From contig CAYONZ010000035.1 of assembly GCA_964405465.1 (NCBI GenBank), positions 1-35,981 on the forward strand: a stretch of DNA of 35,981 bases. Direction: 5' to 3'. This document shows positions 1 through 8,905 of this stretch, piece by piece. Made by a program: the position numbers and the translations under genes. Each line of letters opens with the position of its first letter. The stretch's first letter is position 1. The notes below the pieces were generated by a model that saw nothing but the letters and a program-made list of their open reading frames with translations, ran no database searches and was not told the origin of the DNA. Source of the DNA: CAYONZ01 sp964405465. Lineage in GTDB: Bacteria > Bdellovibrionota > Bdellovibrionia > Bdellovibrionales > JAMPXM01.

Positions 1-836
1 CCATAGCTCGTTGTTGAATCGCTGATTTGACAGAAATAACCCCAGAGAGGAACTTCATTACGGTGCAAATCTTGATGTAGCATTGGCACAACACAAATTG
101 GGAAGTCACCCGCAATTCCACCACCAATTTGATAAAAACCAACTGAGCTCTTTTTAGTGACTTCAGTGTACCAATTTGCAAGCTCCTGCATATATTGAAT
201 GCCAGTGCGAACTGTGTGCACATTTTTGATGTCGCCCGCAATGCAATGACCGGTAAAGATATTTCCGAGAGTGGAATCTTCCCAACCTGGAACAAACATC
301 GGAAGGTTTTTCTCACAGGCCGCCATAAGCCAGCTGTTTTTAGGGTCGATCTGAAAGTACTGCTTCAATTCTCCTGAACGAAGGATGCGATACATGAATT
401 CATGTGGGAAGTAGCTTTCACCTGATTGATCGGCCGCCATCCACTGCTTGAGAACGGCTTTCTCGATTCTACGAATGGCCTCCTCTTCTGGAATACAAGT
501 GTCTGTCACGCGATTGAGGTGGCGATCAAGAAGGTCTTGTTCGTCTTGAGGGGTCAAGTCGCGGTAGTTTGGAATGCGAACATAGTGATCGTGTGCAACG
601 AGATTGAACACGTCCTCCTCAAGATTCGCTCCTGTGCAACAGATGGCGTGAACTTTGTCTTGGCGGATCATTTCGGCCAATGAAAGACCAAGTTCGGCTG
701 AGCTCATGGCTCCGGCAAGTGTCACAAACATTTTGCCGCCGTTATTGATATGGGTTTCGTAAGCAATGGTCGCGTCCTTGAGAGCCGCGGCATTGAAGTG
801 TCGATAGTGGTGGTTAACGAAGTCTCTTATTTTCAT
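1..836 (-). CDS. Deoxyhypusine synthase-like protein (C-terminus cut off by window edge)
   Basis: The reverse strand reads an open frame from ATG at 836 to the window edge, so the C-terminal part is missing. The protein begins MKIRDFVNHHYRHFNAAAL and carries LAGAMSSAELGLSLAEMIR, CTGANLEEDVFNLVAHDHY and NYRDLTPQDE, which I recognise as the bacterial branch of the deoxyhypusine synthase family (Rossmann-like, NAD-dependent transfer of the spermidine aminobutyl group). Bacteria have no eIF5A, so the bacterial members are thought to act in polyamine metabolism rather than protein modification; the exact substrate here is not shown. The region expected to hold the active-site lysine (a WGK-type motif near the C-terminus) lies beyond the window, so catalysis cannot be checked. 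It is divergent from the nucleotidyltransferase gene at 1022. Confidence 0.88.
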   Translation of the reverse strand, partial: MKIRDFVNHHYRHFNAAALKDATIAYETHINNGGKMFVTLAGAMSSAELGLSLAEMIRQDKVHAICCTGANLEEDVFNLVAHDHYVRIPNYRDLTPQDEQDLLDRHLNRVTDTCIPEEEAIRRIEKAVLKQWMAADQSGESYFPHEFMYRILRSGELKQYFQIDPKNSWLMAACEKNLPMFVPGWEDSTLGNIFTGHCIAGDIKNVHTVRTGIQYMQELANWYTEVTKKSSVGFYQIGGGIAGDFPICVVPMLHQDLHRNEVPLWGYFCQISDSTTSY

Positions 837-1021
837 AGTGCTATGGAACTAACTGAAACTTTGGAATTGAGCAAAGAAAAAGTTTGTACTCTAGAAAAAA
901 AATCTTGAGAAAAATCGCCGTAGGTCAAAAAAAAACTTTGAAAACGAATTCAAAAAAAATTAGGCTGCCGATCTTTGCAATATTCTTGAAAGACAACCAC
1001 CAAAAAGGCAGGGCCCTGCGA

Positions 1022-1777
1022 GTGACACGAGCCACACATTCTCCATTTTTCGTCGCCAAAGATCTACTTGAAACAAGATACAAGGGAGCTCAGGTGATTT
1101 TTGTTGGAGGTTCGATCATTCGTGGAGAGGCGTCGACCTATTCAGATATCGATTTGGTGGTCGTTTATCCCAAGGTAGAAACGGCCTATCGAGAATCTTT
1201 CATTCATCGCGACTGGCCAATTGAGGCCTTTATTCATGATCCAGAGACACTTTATTATTTCTTTACGCAAGTTGATCAGCCCGCTGGAAAACCTCATCTT
1301 GCCGAAATGGTGTTTGAGGGCCACGAGTTGCCACAAGCGAATGATTTGTCGGCACGATTAAAGCGTTTGGCGAATTCGGTCTTGCAAGAAGGACCAGGTC
1401 CTTTGGAGCCACAGGAAATGATTGATCGGCGCCATCATTTGGGAGACTTGGTAGATGATTTGCGAGAGCCGAGAAATCAATCGGAGCTTTATGCCACAGG
1501 AGCTGAAATGTATCAGGCTCTCGCTGATTATTTTTTGCGGTCGCAAGGCTTGTACTCCTCGCACGGGAAGTCCCTTTTAAGGCGATTGCGCAAAACAGAT
1601 CCAGCGTTTTTTAAATGTTTTAATGAGGCCTTTGAGTCGCTTTTTTCGAAGGGTGATTCAGAACCACTTGTCGCACTTGCCGAGTCAGTGGCATCGCCTC
1701 ATGGTGGATTGAATTTTGAATCTTATTTTAAAAGAGCGCCCAGTGATTTTCGTCGACCTCTCCCGTCGAGTTTTTAA
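1022..1777 (+). CDS. MNT-type nucleotidyltransferase domain protein
   Basis: A 251-residue protein of the DNA polymerase beta-like nucleotidyltransferase fold. The hallmark GGS-IIRG (residues 29-35) followed by SDIDL (41-45) supplies the two metal-binding aspartates (D42, D44); E68 in PIEAFIHD could be the third acid. The C-terminal part (about 130-250) is helical and has no motif I can name. The family transfers nucleotides to small molecules, proteins or RNA; the acceptor is unknown. I chose GTG at 1022 because the text from VTRATHSPFFVAKDLLE onward looks like the family N-terminus and a purine-rich AGGCAGGG sits about ten bases upstream. The frame stays open back to a TTG at 884, but that extension is low-complexity and lysine-rich and probably not translated. 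It ends 17 bases before the convergent gene at 1795. Confidence 0.8.
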   Translation: MTRATHSPFFVAKDLLETRYKGAQVIFVGGSIIRGEASTYSDIDLVVVYPKVETAYRESFIHRDWPIEAFIHDPETLYYFFTQVDQPAGKPHLAEMVFEGHELPQANDLSARLKRLANSVLQEGPGPLEPQEMIDRRHHLGDLVDDLREPRNQSELYATGAEMYQALADYFLRSQGLYSSHGKSLLRRLRKTDPAFFKCFNEAFESLFSKGDSEPLVALAESVASPHGGLNFESYFKRAPSDFRRPLPSSF

Positions 1778-1794
1778 AATTAAACAACAACCGC

Positions 1795-3024
1795 TTAATG
1801 TTGGTCTGAACTTTCTGCCGAAAGTTTTTCGGATGTCACATAGGCATCGAAACCTGAAAAGGTGAGTGTGCTCATTTTAAGTCCGAGCAGCATACGGTAG
1901 TAGGGTGTTTTTAAAAGCATGCGGTTAAGGCCGCGCTCAAGTGGTGGTTCGAAGCCATCTATTTCTTTTAAAGTTCGAAGGTATTTGATGCGACAGACTG
2001 CTGCGGCCCTTTGGTAAACCCTGTCGAGAGTTTCAAAATAGATTTTGTTTTTACGTTCATGGGGCCACTGCGAATAGAGGGCAGACCGAAGCGAATACAC
2101 ATGTGGCAGGCCCTCGTTGGTTGCTGCACAAAATGCGATGGGTGGCTCTTGAGGATTAAGAAAAACTTTTTCGATGGTCTCAGGCTTTGTCCAGAGATAC
2201 AAATACCCTTTGGTTGCGGTTGCGACCTTGAATGCTGTTTGTATTTGCGATGAAGCGATGGGTGTCCAGTCAGGCTCGTTCAGGATCTCTTCATCGACAA
2301 AAAAATGATACGCTTTGCGCTCAACATCGAGAAGTTTGAGCCCTGTCACGAAGAGCTGTAGGTTTTCAGTCGTAAAGAAAAGCTGTGCGATGTGCCGAAT
2401 ATTTCGAAGAATAGCAATGGGATCGCCGCCGTCAACAGACTTCATGACTTTGAGCTTGATCAAGGTGACGAGATCTTGTGGGTCGGGAGCTGGAAGTTGA
2501 GTGGCGTCGACAAATGTTTTATTGCGAATCAGCGATTCAAGTGGACTGTTTTCTTCGAGGTTCCAATAGTCGAACTGATTGAGTTTTTCTAAAATTGAAA
2601 AATCGTGTGAAACCCGGTTGTGTCGACTGAGGTGTTCTAGCCAATTGCCACCGTATCGCAAGATCTGCTCGCGTTCTTTTTTAGTGACAAGAGGTGAAAT
2701 TTTTTTTGTGAGTGTGGCGGTTGCCGTTCCGACGATTTCATTATTTTGTTCAGGTAACCAGGGGAGCGCGCTGTTCAATAGTGGTCCGGCATCGGCGGTG
2801 AATTTCGATTTTTCGGAAAGCGGAAGTCCGAGAACTCTCTCTGTGTCTTCAATGTATCTGGGTAGAAACTTGTCTTGGGTTGCGAGTTGGTTTTCGATAA
2901 TAGGGTCAACGCTGGTGTGAATGAGATAATTCACGCTCGTCACAATGAGGCTCGCAAGAACAACTAGGCCCAAGACAGCCCATAGTGGCCAGCGAGGCAT
3001 GGTGTGAGGTTGGGTTTCTTCCAT
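1795..3024 (-). CDS. Hypothetical protein with one N-terminal membrane anchor
   Basis: I do not recognise this family. From ATG at 3024 it is about 409 residues: a short positively charged start, one strong hydrophobic segment (about residues 15-35, WAVLGLVVLASLIVTSVNYL), then a long soluble part, presumably periplasmic. The soluble region is rich in aromatic and basic residues and has no catalytic motif I can name. The frame is open up to a GTG at 3102, which would add 26 residues before the anchor. Neither start has a convincing Shine-Dalgarno sequence; the ATG puts the anchor in a normal position. A TTGACA (3060-3055 on this strand) lies just upstream of the ATG but has no well-spaced -10. 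It lies 117 bases downstream of the desaturase gene on the same strand. Confidence 0.7.
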   Translation of the reverse strand: MEETQPHTMPRWPLWAVLGLVVLASLIVTSVNYLIHTSVDPIIENQLATQDKFLPRYIEDTERVLGLPLSEKSKFTADAGPLLNSALPWLPEQNNEIVGTATATLTKKISPLVTKKEREQILRYGGNWLEHLSRHNRVSHDFSILEKLNQFDYWNLEENSPLESLIRNKTFVDATQLPAPDPQDLVTLIKLKVMKSVDGGDPIAILRNIRHIAQLFFTTENLQLFVTGLKLLDVERKAYHFFVDEEILNEPDWTPIASSQIQTAFKVATATKGYLYLWTKPETIEKVFLNPQEPPIAFCAATNEGLPHVYSLRSALYSQWPHERKNKIYFETLDRVYQRAAAVCRIKYLRTLKEIDGFEPPLERGLNRMLLKTPYYRMLLGLKMSTLTFSGFDAYVTSEKLSAESSDQH

Positions 3025-3141
3025 CTGTATAAGTGTCGAGAAAGAAAGAGATCTTGTCAATTGAGCAAGTCGACCTTCAACCAAAGGTCGCGGTAGAGCC
3101 ACTTGGTTTTCTAAGCTCCACCGCAGTTAAATTTTAGTCAT

Positions 3142-4284
3142 CTAGCGACTGGCCATCGCCGAGACAGCATTGAAATAAACTCGCCATTGATCATAGGATG
3201 CTTGTAACTCCAATTTTGACATTTCGAGTTCTGCCTTCATCTGCAGATAACGTTGCCGAGTGGACTCCTGCATTTGGTCTCGCATGCGGCGAACCTCTTT
3301 AAGGCTGGCTTGCAGTCTAACGCATTCGTCAGTCAGTTGGCGGAACCGCTGTTGGGCTTCTTCGATCTTAGCGCGCATTTGCTCTAGACGTTCTGAACTT
3401 GCACCTCGTGCGAGCATGAGCTTTTCTTGCATGGCAATTCGAGCTTTCATAATTTCGGTCGCGGGCACTTGGCGAAGACGTTTGGCCAGTCCACAAAACG
3501 CCAAAAACTTAATGGTCCATTTTGTGGGATCCCACTGGTACCACCGAATGCCGTTGCGGTAATCGATCTGAAACTCATGATGATAATTGTGGTAACCTTC
3601 TCCGAAGGTCAAAAATGCCATCAAAACGCTGTCGCGCGCAGAGTGCTTGTCGCTGTAGGGTTGGCGTCCCACATAATGGCAAAGTGAGTTGATGAAAAAG
3701 GTGGAATGATTTGAACAAACAATTCGAAGTGCCCCGCCCCAAACGATACCAGTCCAGCCCCAACCCAAAAGGTATCCGATGACCAAGGGGAGTCCAAAGC
3801 CCACGGCTGTGGCAATCAACGCATAATGCTTGTCTTGAAATCGTAAGATCGCTTTCTTCGCCAAGTCAGGAGCAAAGCTTTCGCGTGATTCTGGAGAGTC
3901 TTTGTACATTAGCCATCCCATATGGGCGTGCCAAAAACCTTTTTTGATCGAATAAGGATCATTGTCGGTGTCAACAGCTCGATGGTGCCGGCGGTGATCT
4001 GTGGCCCATTCAAGAACAGAGCCTTGAAAGGCACCTGACCCAATCAACATAAAAAGAAATTCAACCACAGGATGGGCGTCGAAACTTCGGTGTGAAAAAT
4101 ATCGGTGATAGCCCGCCGTGATGCTGAGATTTGAGAGCGAATAGGTGACCAAAAAGAATAGCACCATACCCCAACTGACCCCGTGGAGCCAAATGGCGAT
4201 CGGGAGCAAAATTAAAACGGAAAGAGGGGTCAGGGTAAAAAATAAAATATTGGTCCAGTTCAATTGTTTCTTTTCTGTTGTCAT
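3142..4284 (-). CDS. Acyl-CoA/fatty acid desaturase with C-terminal coiled coil
   Basis: A membrane di-iron delta-9-type desaturase that would introduce a double bond into acyl chains and so tune membrane fluidity. The three histidine boxes are intact: HRYFSH (H60-x4-H65), HRRHH (H97, H100, H101) and HNYHH (H232, H235, H236), with hydrophobic segments at about 12-35, 38-56, 75-90 and 155-185. Bacterial relatives usually end soon after the third box and its following strand; here about 100 further residues (280-370) form a charged, heptad-like helix rich in Met, Gln, Arg and Glu, predicted as coiled coil. The start ATG has AAGGGA six bases upstream. It appears to be a single-gene unit with a 435-base gap upstream. 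The desaturase call is firm; the role of the tail is unknown. Confidence 0.93.
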   Translation of the reverse strand: MTTEKKQLNWTNILFFTLTPLSVLILLPIAIWLHGVSWGMVLFFLVTYSLSNLSITAGYHRYFSHRSFDAHPVVEFLFMLIGSGAFQGSVLEWATDHRRHHRAVDTDNDPYSIKKGFWHAHMGWLMYKDSPESRESFAPDLAKKAILRFQDKHYALIATAVGFGLPLVIGYLLGWGWTGIVWGGALRIVCSNHSTFFINSLCHYVGRQPYSDKHSARDSVLMAFLTFGEGYHNYHHEFQIDYRNGIRWYQWDPTKWTIKFLAFCGLAKRLRQVPATEIMKARIAMQEKLMLARGASSERLEQMRAKIEEAQQRFRQLTDECVRLQASLKEVRRMRDQMQESTRQRYLQMKAELEMSKLELQASYDQWRVYFNAVSAMASR

Positions 4285-4425
4285 TCAATCCCTTTCAAGA
4301 TGATTCGCACGGCTTCTACTCGGTCACTCTTGGTCATTCGTGGTCTTGGTCATCTTTTTTGTTTGTCATCGTTGGCCTCACAAGTTTGTCAGTACAAGCA
4401 ACTTGTCAGCCCAAATACTCGTCTC

Positions 4426-4455
4426 AATATTAATCCAAACAATATTAATCCAAAC
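4426..4455. repeat. Perfect tandem duplication of a 15-mer
   Basis: The word AATATTAATCCAAAC occurs twice head to tail (4426-4440 and 4441-4455). It lies in non-coding DNA between divergent genes. Two copies only, so it is a small tandem duplication rather than an array. Confidence 0.9.
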
Positions 4456-4637
4456 ATTTAGTCCCAATAACAGTCTGCCCGCAGGTAACATAACTATATC
4501 AGCACCAGTGCTTTTTTGTAGACAAGGACTCATGATCACGCCAAGTTCTTTTTGATTCATGACCACAGGCTCGTCAAGTCGCAAACACTTCTCTGCAGAG
4601 CTAAGCACTTTAAATCGCCGAAATTAGCAAATGATGA

Positions 4638-4666
4638 TTGAGAACGTAGCGCTGCATAGATAGGAT
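4638..4666 (+). promoter_or_regulatory. Sigma70-like promoter of the esterase-ABC operon
   Basis: TTGAGA (4638-4643), a 17-base spacer and TAGGAT (4661-4666) form a good housekeeping-type promoter. It would start transcription near 4673, leaving a leader of about 45 bases before the ATG at 4720, which has GGGGAG upstream. Confidence 0.5.
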
Positions 4667-4719
4667 AAAGCGTTCTGAAAAGAAAATACAGTAAAACAGA
4701 ATCAAGTCGGGGAGAAAGT

Positions 4720-5379
4720 ATGCTTGTGCGTCAGATTTTGTGCTTCAGCTTCGTGTTGTTTCTGAGTCAGTTCGGCAGGGCACAAGACTTGTCGACTCCA
4801 TCGCCGGCTCGAGGATCAGGAGAAATGACGTTGGTATTTGTCGGAGATTCTTTGACTCAAGGATATGGCGTAAAAAAAAATGAGAGTTTTCCAGAACTCG
4901 TTTCTGAACAATTAAAAAAAAACGGGCGAAAAGTAAAAGTGATCAATGGGGGGGTGAGCGGTAGCCTCAGTAGCTCGGCCGAACAGCGTGTTCGGTGGTA
5001 TCTCAAAATACATCCTGATGTGATCTTTATCTGTTTGGGCGCCAATGACTCATTTAAGGGAACCCCTCCTTCTGCAATTAAACAAAATTTATCTAAAGCG
5101 ATAGCCCTGGCTCAAGCGGCCCAAGTACGAGTGGTACTTGCGGGTATGCGACCATTTCGCAATATGGGGGAGAAATATGTCCAGGAATTTGAGGGAGTTT
5201 TTCGCGATTTAGCGAAGACGAAAAACTTAACCTATATGCCTTTTTTGTTAGATGGTGTGGCGCTTAAGCCTGAATTGAATCAAGCTGATGGTAAACATCC
5301 CAATGCTCAGGGGCACATATTGATCTCGCAGAATGTTTTAAAAGTGTTGGAGCCGGTATTGGACTCGATAAAGAAATGA
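4720..5379 (+). CDS. Secreted GDSL/SGNH esterase (TesA/arylesterase type)
   Basis: A 219-residue SGNH hydrolase that cleaves ester or thioester bonds, exported by an N-terminal signal peptide (residues 1-21, hydrophobic core CFSFVLFLSQF, likely cleaved after GRA or RAQ). Block I is GDSLTQGYG (42-50, nucleophile S44), block II NGGVSGS (76-82), block III LGANDS (106-111, N109) and block V DGKHPNAQGH (190-199, giving D190 and H193), so the catalytic set is complete. GGGGAG just before AAAGT-ATG is the ribosome site. The ABC ATPase gene starts 12 bases downstream. TesA-type esterases lie next to YbbA/YbbP-type ABC exporters in many proteobacteria, in E. coli divergently; here all three are co-directional, which supports a joint envelope-lipid role. 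Confidence 0.92.
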   Translation: MLVRQILCFSFVLFLSQFGRAQDLSTPSPARGSGEMTLVFVGDSLTQGYGVKKNESFPELVSEQLKKNGRKVKVINGGVSGSLSSSAEQRVRWYLKIHPDVIFICLGANDSFKGTPPSAIKQNLSKAIALAQAAQVRVVLAGMRPFRNMGEKYVQEFEGVFRDLAKTKNLTYMPFLLDGVALKPELNQADGKHPNAQGHILISQNVLKVLEPVLDSIKK

Positions 5380-5391
5380 GCAGGAGAAAAA

Positions 5392-6081
5392 ATGTCTGAG
5401 ACAAGAACATTTTTAATTGAAGCCCAGGGCGTGAGTAAATCGTATCGACAAGGCGAAGAACGTTTGCAAATTCTGAAGCATGTGGATTTGTCACTTAGTG
5501 CAGGTGAAACCCTTGCTATAATGGGGCGATCAGGATGCGGAAAGTCGACTTTGCTTTCGATCTTAGCTGGTCTCGATCGCCCTGACACCGGGGTGGTACG
5601 AGTGATGGGACAAGATCTCGCTATGTTAGCGGGTGCTCAGTTGCACCGTTTCCGGGCGCAAAATATTGGGATCATATTTCAAACCTTTCATCTCCTGGAT
5701 CATTTGACTGCATTTGAAAATGTACGCTTGCCTCTTGACCTCGAGCGAGATCCGCTAGCTGATGAAAAAGCCAATGCCGAGCTTGAGCGGGTAGGTCTAG
5801 GGCATCGACGCGAACATTTTGCTGATCAAATGAGTCGGGGTGAGTGTCAACGTGTGGCCATCGCGAGAGCCCTGGTGATGAAGCCCAAGATGATGTTTGC
5901 TGACGAGCCGACAGGCAGCTTGGATGCAAAGACTGGACAGGCCGTCATCGATTTGATTTTCTCACTCGTCGAAAAAGAAAAAATGAGTCTGGTGATGGTG
6001 ACCCATGATCCTAAGGTGGGAGAACGGTTTCAAAAACGTATGGACATGGTTGAAGGCGTTTTAAGCGCGCAGGTGCGATGA
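5392..6081 (+). CDS. ABC transporter ATP-binding protein (YbbA/LolD type)
   Basis: A 229-residue ATPase of the MacB/LolD/YbbA group that powers an FtsX-type permease. Walker A is GRSGCGKS (45-52), Q-loop Q97 in IIFQTFH, Walker B MMFADEPTGSLD (167-178) and the switch histidine H205 in VTHDPK. The signature motif is MSRGE (147-151) instead of the usual LSGGE/Q, so its third residue is Arg in place of Gly; the ATPase is otherwise complete. It begins 12 bases after the esterase gene and its last four bases overlap the permease start (ATGA-type overlap at 6078-6081), so translation is coupled. Confidence 0.94.
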   Translation: MSETRTFLIEAQGVSKSYRQGEERLQILKHVDLSLSAGETLAIMGRSGCGKSTLLSILAGLDRPDTGVVRVMGQDLAMLAGAQLHRFRAQNIGIIFQTFHLLDHLTAFENVRLPLDLERDPLADEKANAELERVGLGHRREHFADQMSRGECQRVAIARALVMKPKMMFADEPTGSLDAKTGQAVIDLIFSLVEKEKMSLVMVTHDPKVGERFQKRMDMVEGVLSAQVR

Positions 6082-8684
6082 TGTTATCCTTCATTTTGGC
6101 CTTGAAAGAGAGTCTTCGCAAATGGCGGTCATTGCTCGTCGTCGTTTTAGTTTTGGGCTTAAGTATGGGTGGGCTTTTGGTCGCAAAGACAATTCAACAC
6201 TCAAGCGAGATTTATTTAAAAAATCAGGCGCGTAATCTTTTGGGTGCAGATTTAGTGATGAGCTCATTGTCGGAGCTTTCCCCACAAAAAATAGCGATCA
6301 TTGAAAAACAAATTCCTATTGAAGCCTTTGTCGATGAGATCAGTTTGATGTCGATGGTGGCCACAGATCGACAAGTTGATAATCGTACGGCATTGGTCGA
6401 AGTTCGCGCCGTAGGTGATCAATATCCTCTCTTGGGTGATTTACAAATTGGTGGGCAAAACCGCAGAGCAAGTGAACTTGTAGAGAAACCCAGTGTGTGG
6501 ATAGGACCTGAGGTGTTGGCACAGCTGGGGGTCAAGGTTGGCGACACGGTTTCAATTGGCCGCTTGAAGGCAGAGATTGTTGGTGTGATCGAAAAAGAAT
6601 CAGCCGTCTCTTCAGGGCCCATGGGATTCGCGCCACATATTTTTCTCGCCAAACGTTATATTGAACCGACCGAGCTGATTCAGTTCGGTAGTCAGGTCTC
6701 ATATCGGCGCGCATTTTTGTTTAAAAATCATCAGCTAGAGGAGATTGAGCTTGCGAAACTGAAATCGGATCTTGGAGAGCAAATGCGAAAGGCAGAGCTC
6801 AGTGAGGCGGAGGGTGGCACTGTTTTTTTGCGCACCCCCCAAGATGCCACGCAAAGTTTGGATCGTTTTCTTAAGTACTTCTCACGCTTTTTAGCGGTGG
6901 TTCTGGTATTTATATTTCTGCTGGGGCAGGTGAGTTCCTATTACATTTTACAAGTGTATGTGACTGAGCAAATTAAAAATGCGGCTATATATTTGACGGT
7001 GAGCGGACGCGTGAGTTTGGCGTATTTCATCTACTTGTGGCAGCTTGGTTTTTTACACTTTGGAGCCTTAGGCCTATCTTGGATGATTTGCCAGGGGGCA
7101 GTTCTCAGTTTGGAAAGATTTTTGAGTGCGAGTCTTCCTGCAGGCTATGTGCTGCAAATGAATCCAAAGGATTTGCTCGTGATCGCCGGCATTGCTGGTG
7201 TCTCGACTTGGATCTATTCTTTGCCGCTCGCTTTGAAACTTCGTTCGGTTCGCGTTCAAGATCTTTTTGATGGAAGTGCAACTAAAGGTAACGACTCGTC
7301 AAAGGCAGAGGGACTCATCAAATGGTTTATCGGAGGATTCGGCGATGTGTTTTTAGTCGCCCTCGCGTTGTTTGTTCTATTTGTGGGGATTGCGAAATGG
7401 CTGCTCAAGGATTGGATGATCGTTTCGGGTTTTGCCTTGGGAGTTTTGGTTTTATTTGTGCTGGCATGGGCTGGAGGACAAGTCCTTTTTAGGTTGGGTT
7501 ATCGTGTTTTCAAAAAGCGAGTGGGTGAATGGCGTTTGATTTTTACCAACCTGCAGAGAGGGCGATTGGCGACACAGTTGTTTTTTATTGCACTATCAAC
7601 ACTTTGTTTTGTGCTCTTAATTGTTCCGCTATTGCTCTCGAGTTTTCTCAATGAAATGAGCCCGACTGAAGGGCGAATGACTCGACCCTCGTTTTTGCTT
7701 TTCAATATTCCAGATGAGTCTTTGCCCAAGTTGCGTGATTTTGTTCGTCAGCGTGGAGCTGAGCTAAAGTTTGAATCTCCGCTGATTTTAGCCAGACTCA
7801 TGAAGGTCAATGGCAAAGAACCTCAAGATGATTTTTTTAGTAATTTTCCAGTGCGTCTGACAAGTCGAGAGAAATTGGTTCCGTCTGAAAAGATCGTTGA
7901 GGGGCAGTTTTTCAGCAAACCATTTGCCGCTAACGGTAGTGAGAAGAGCTCGACAGCCAGCGGGACAACTCAAATTCTTCCAGAGGTTTCACTTGAAGTG
8001 AAGTTTGCTGAGAAATGGAATTTTCGTTTACAAGATGTGATTGAATTTGACGTTCAGGGTTTACCGGTTCAAGCGAGAGTGACCAGTTTTCGCAAAGTTC
8101 GTTGGACTGATTTTCATCCAAACTTTTTTGTCGAGTTTCAACCAGGGGTCATTGATGATGCGCCAAAATCTTGGATTGCGACAATTGATTCTGTTTCAGA
8201 AAAGCCACAATTTCAGTTTGATTTGGTTCGAAATTTTTCGGAGCTTTCTGTCGTCGATATAGATCGATCAACGGGAATGATTGAGAAATTGATTTCAAGC
8301 CTGGTGGCACCGGTTCGTTCAATGGCCTGGGTTGCGCTTCTTTTGTGTGGAGTGATTTTAGCTTCAGTGTTGACCCATAATTTTCGTATGCGGCGGTTCG
8401 AAATGGATATTGAAAAACTTTTGGGTGCCAATAGTGAAAGAATTGTTTGGCTTTTTGTTCGGGAGTACCTGATTTTGGCGGGTTTTGCATTTCTCTTTGC
8501 AGCCACCTTGGCGCTAGCTGGAGCCTATTTGATCAGCACCCGGGTTTTGGAAATTTCTTTGGTTTTTGCTTGGGGGCCATTTGGGGCAATTGGACTTGGT
8601 CTTTTTTTCGTGGTCGGTGTGACCACCGCGATCGCGATGCAAAGAGCACTCAGTCGTGAGGGTATTCTGGTTAAGAACTCCTAA
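6078..8684 (+). CDS. FtsX-family ABC permease (YbbP type)
   Basis: An 868-residue permease with two FtsX/MacB-type halves: an N-terminal helix (about 17-37), a large periplasmic domain (to about 260), a helix bundle around 265-395, further paired helices at about 415-470 and 497-520, a second periplasmic domain (525-745) and three C-terminal helices (about 750-865). The size and the doubled arrangement fit YbbP-like permeases. These are typed with MacB/LolCE mechanotransmission transporters that move lipids or lipoproteins without a classical channel. The substrate is not known; the esterase partner suggests an acylated one. It is the last gene of the operon. Just after its stop, CTAAAACC and GGTTTTGG (8682-8716) can form a long-loop hairpin with no T-run, so termination is uncertain. 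The 221 bases that follow hold no gene I can support. Confidence 0.92.
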   Translation: MMLSFILALKESLRKWRSLLVVVLVLGLSMGGLLVAKTIQHSSEIYLKNQARNLLGADLVMSSLSELSPQKIAIIEKQIPIEAFVDEISLMSMVATDRQVDNRTALVEVRAVGDQYPLLGDLQIGGQNRRASELVEKPSVWIGPEVLAQLGVKVGDTVSIGRLKAEIVGVIEKESAVSSGPMGFAPHIFLAKRYIEPTELIQFGSQVSYRRAFLFKNHQLEEIELAKLKSDLGEQMRKAELSEAEGGTVFLRTPQDATQSLDRFLKYFSRFLAVVLVFIFLLGQVSSYYILQVYVTEQIKNAAIYLTVSGRVSLAYFIYLWQLGFLHFGALGLSWMICQGAVLSLERFLSASLPAGYVLQMNPKDLLVIAGIAGVSTWIYSLPLALKLRSVRVQDLFDGSATKGNDSSKAEGLIKWFIGGFGDVFLVALALFVLFVGIAKWLLKDWMIVSGFALGVLVLFVLAWAGGQVLFRLGYRVFKKRVGEWRLIFTNLQRGRLATQLFFIALSTLCFVLLIVPLLLSSFLNEMSPTEGRMTRPSFLLFNIPDESLPKLRDFVRQRGAELKFESPLILARLMKVNGKEPQDDFFSNFPVRLTSREKLVPSEKIVEGQFFSKPFAANGSEKSSTASGTTQILPEVSLEVKFAEKWNFRLQDVIEFDVQGLPVQARVTSFRKVRWTDFHPNFFVEFQPGVIDDAPKSWIATIDSVSEKPQFQFDLVRNFSELSVVDIDRSTGMIEKLISSLVAPVRSMAWVALLLCGVILASVLTHNFRMRRFEMDIEKLLGANSERIVWLFVREYLILAGFAFLFAATLALAGAYLISTRVLEISLVFAWGPFGAIGLGLFFVVGVTTAIAMQRALSREGILVKNS

Positions 8685-8905
8685 AACCTCGAAAAATTCG
8701 CTCGGATCGGTTTTGGCAGTGGACGGTTCGATCAGCAGAAGTTTGAAAGGTGTCCTGTTGGGTGCTCAATAAGCAGTTGGTTGCGGAGATCTGTCCGTGG
8801 CGATGATGCTTTTTTTGTTCCGACGTGGCGTAAAGCCGTTGCCGAAACTGCGGGCCGTCTGCTAAAGTCGTCTCAGTAAAAGTTTTAGTAAAAAGCGAGG
8901 ACATT

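Larger units (their letters stand above)
4285..4719. other. Intergenic region between divergent units
   Basis: No convincing gene is visible. Several open frames of 60-76 codons on both strands run through low-complexity sequence (repeated TGGTCA/TGGTCTTGG words at 4329-4352 and a tandem 15-mer) and lack ribosome sites. The right end holds a good promoter for the esterase-transporter operon. The stretch at 4480-4620 has nothing I can interpret. Confidence 0.6.

Noticed and set aside
884..1021. N-terminal extension of the nucleotidyltransferase from TTG 884
   Set aside because: The added residues are lysine-rich low-complexity text from A-rich intergenic DNA; the family pattern starts at the GTG at 1022.
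4378..4608. Minus-strand frame of 76 codons between the desaturase and the esterase
   Set aside because: It spans the tandem 15-mer, lacks a ribosome site and shows no recognisable protein features.
8685..8905. Riboswitch upstream of the DUF6580 membrane protein
   Set aside because: The ECF-like character prompted a look for cobalamin, thiamine or other vitamin elements, but none of their conserved boxes is visible.
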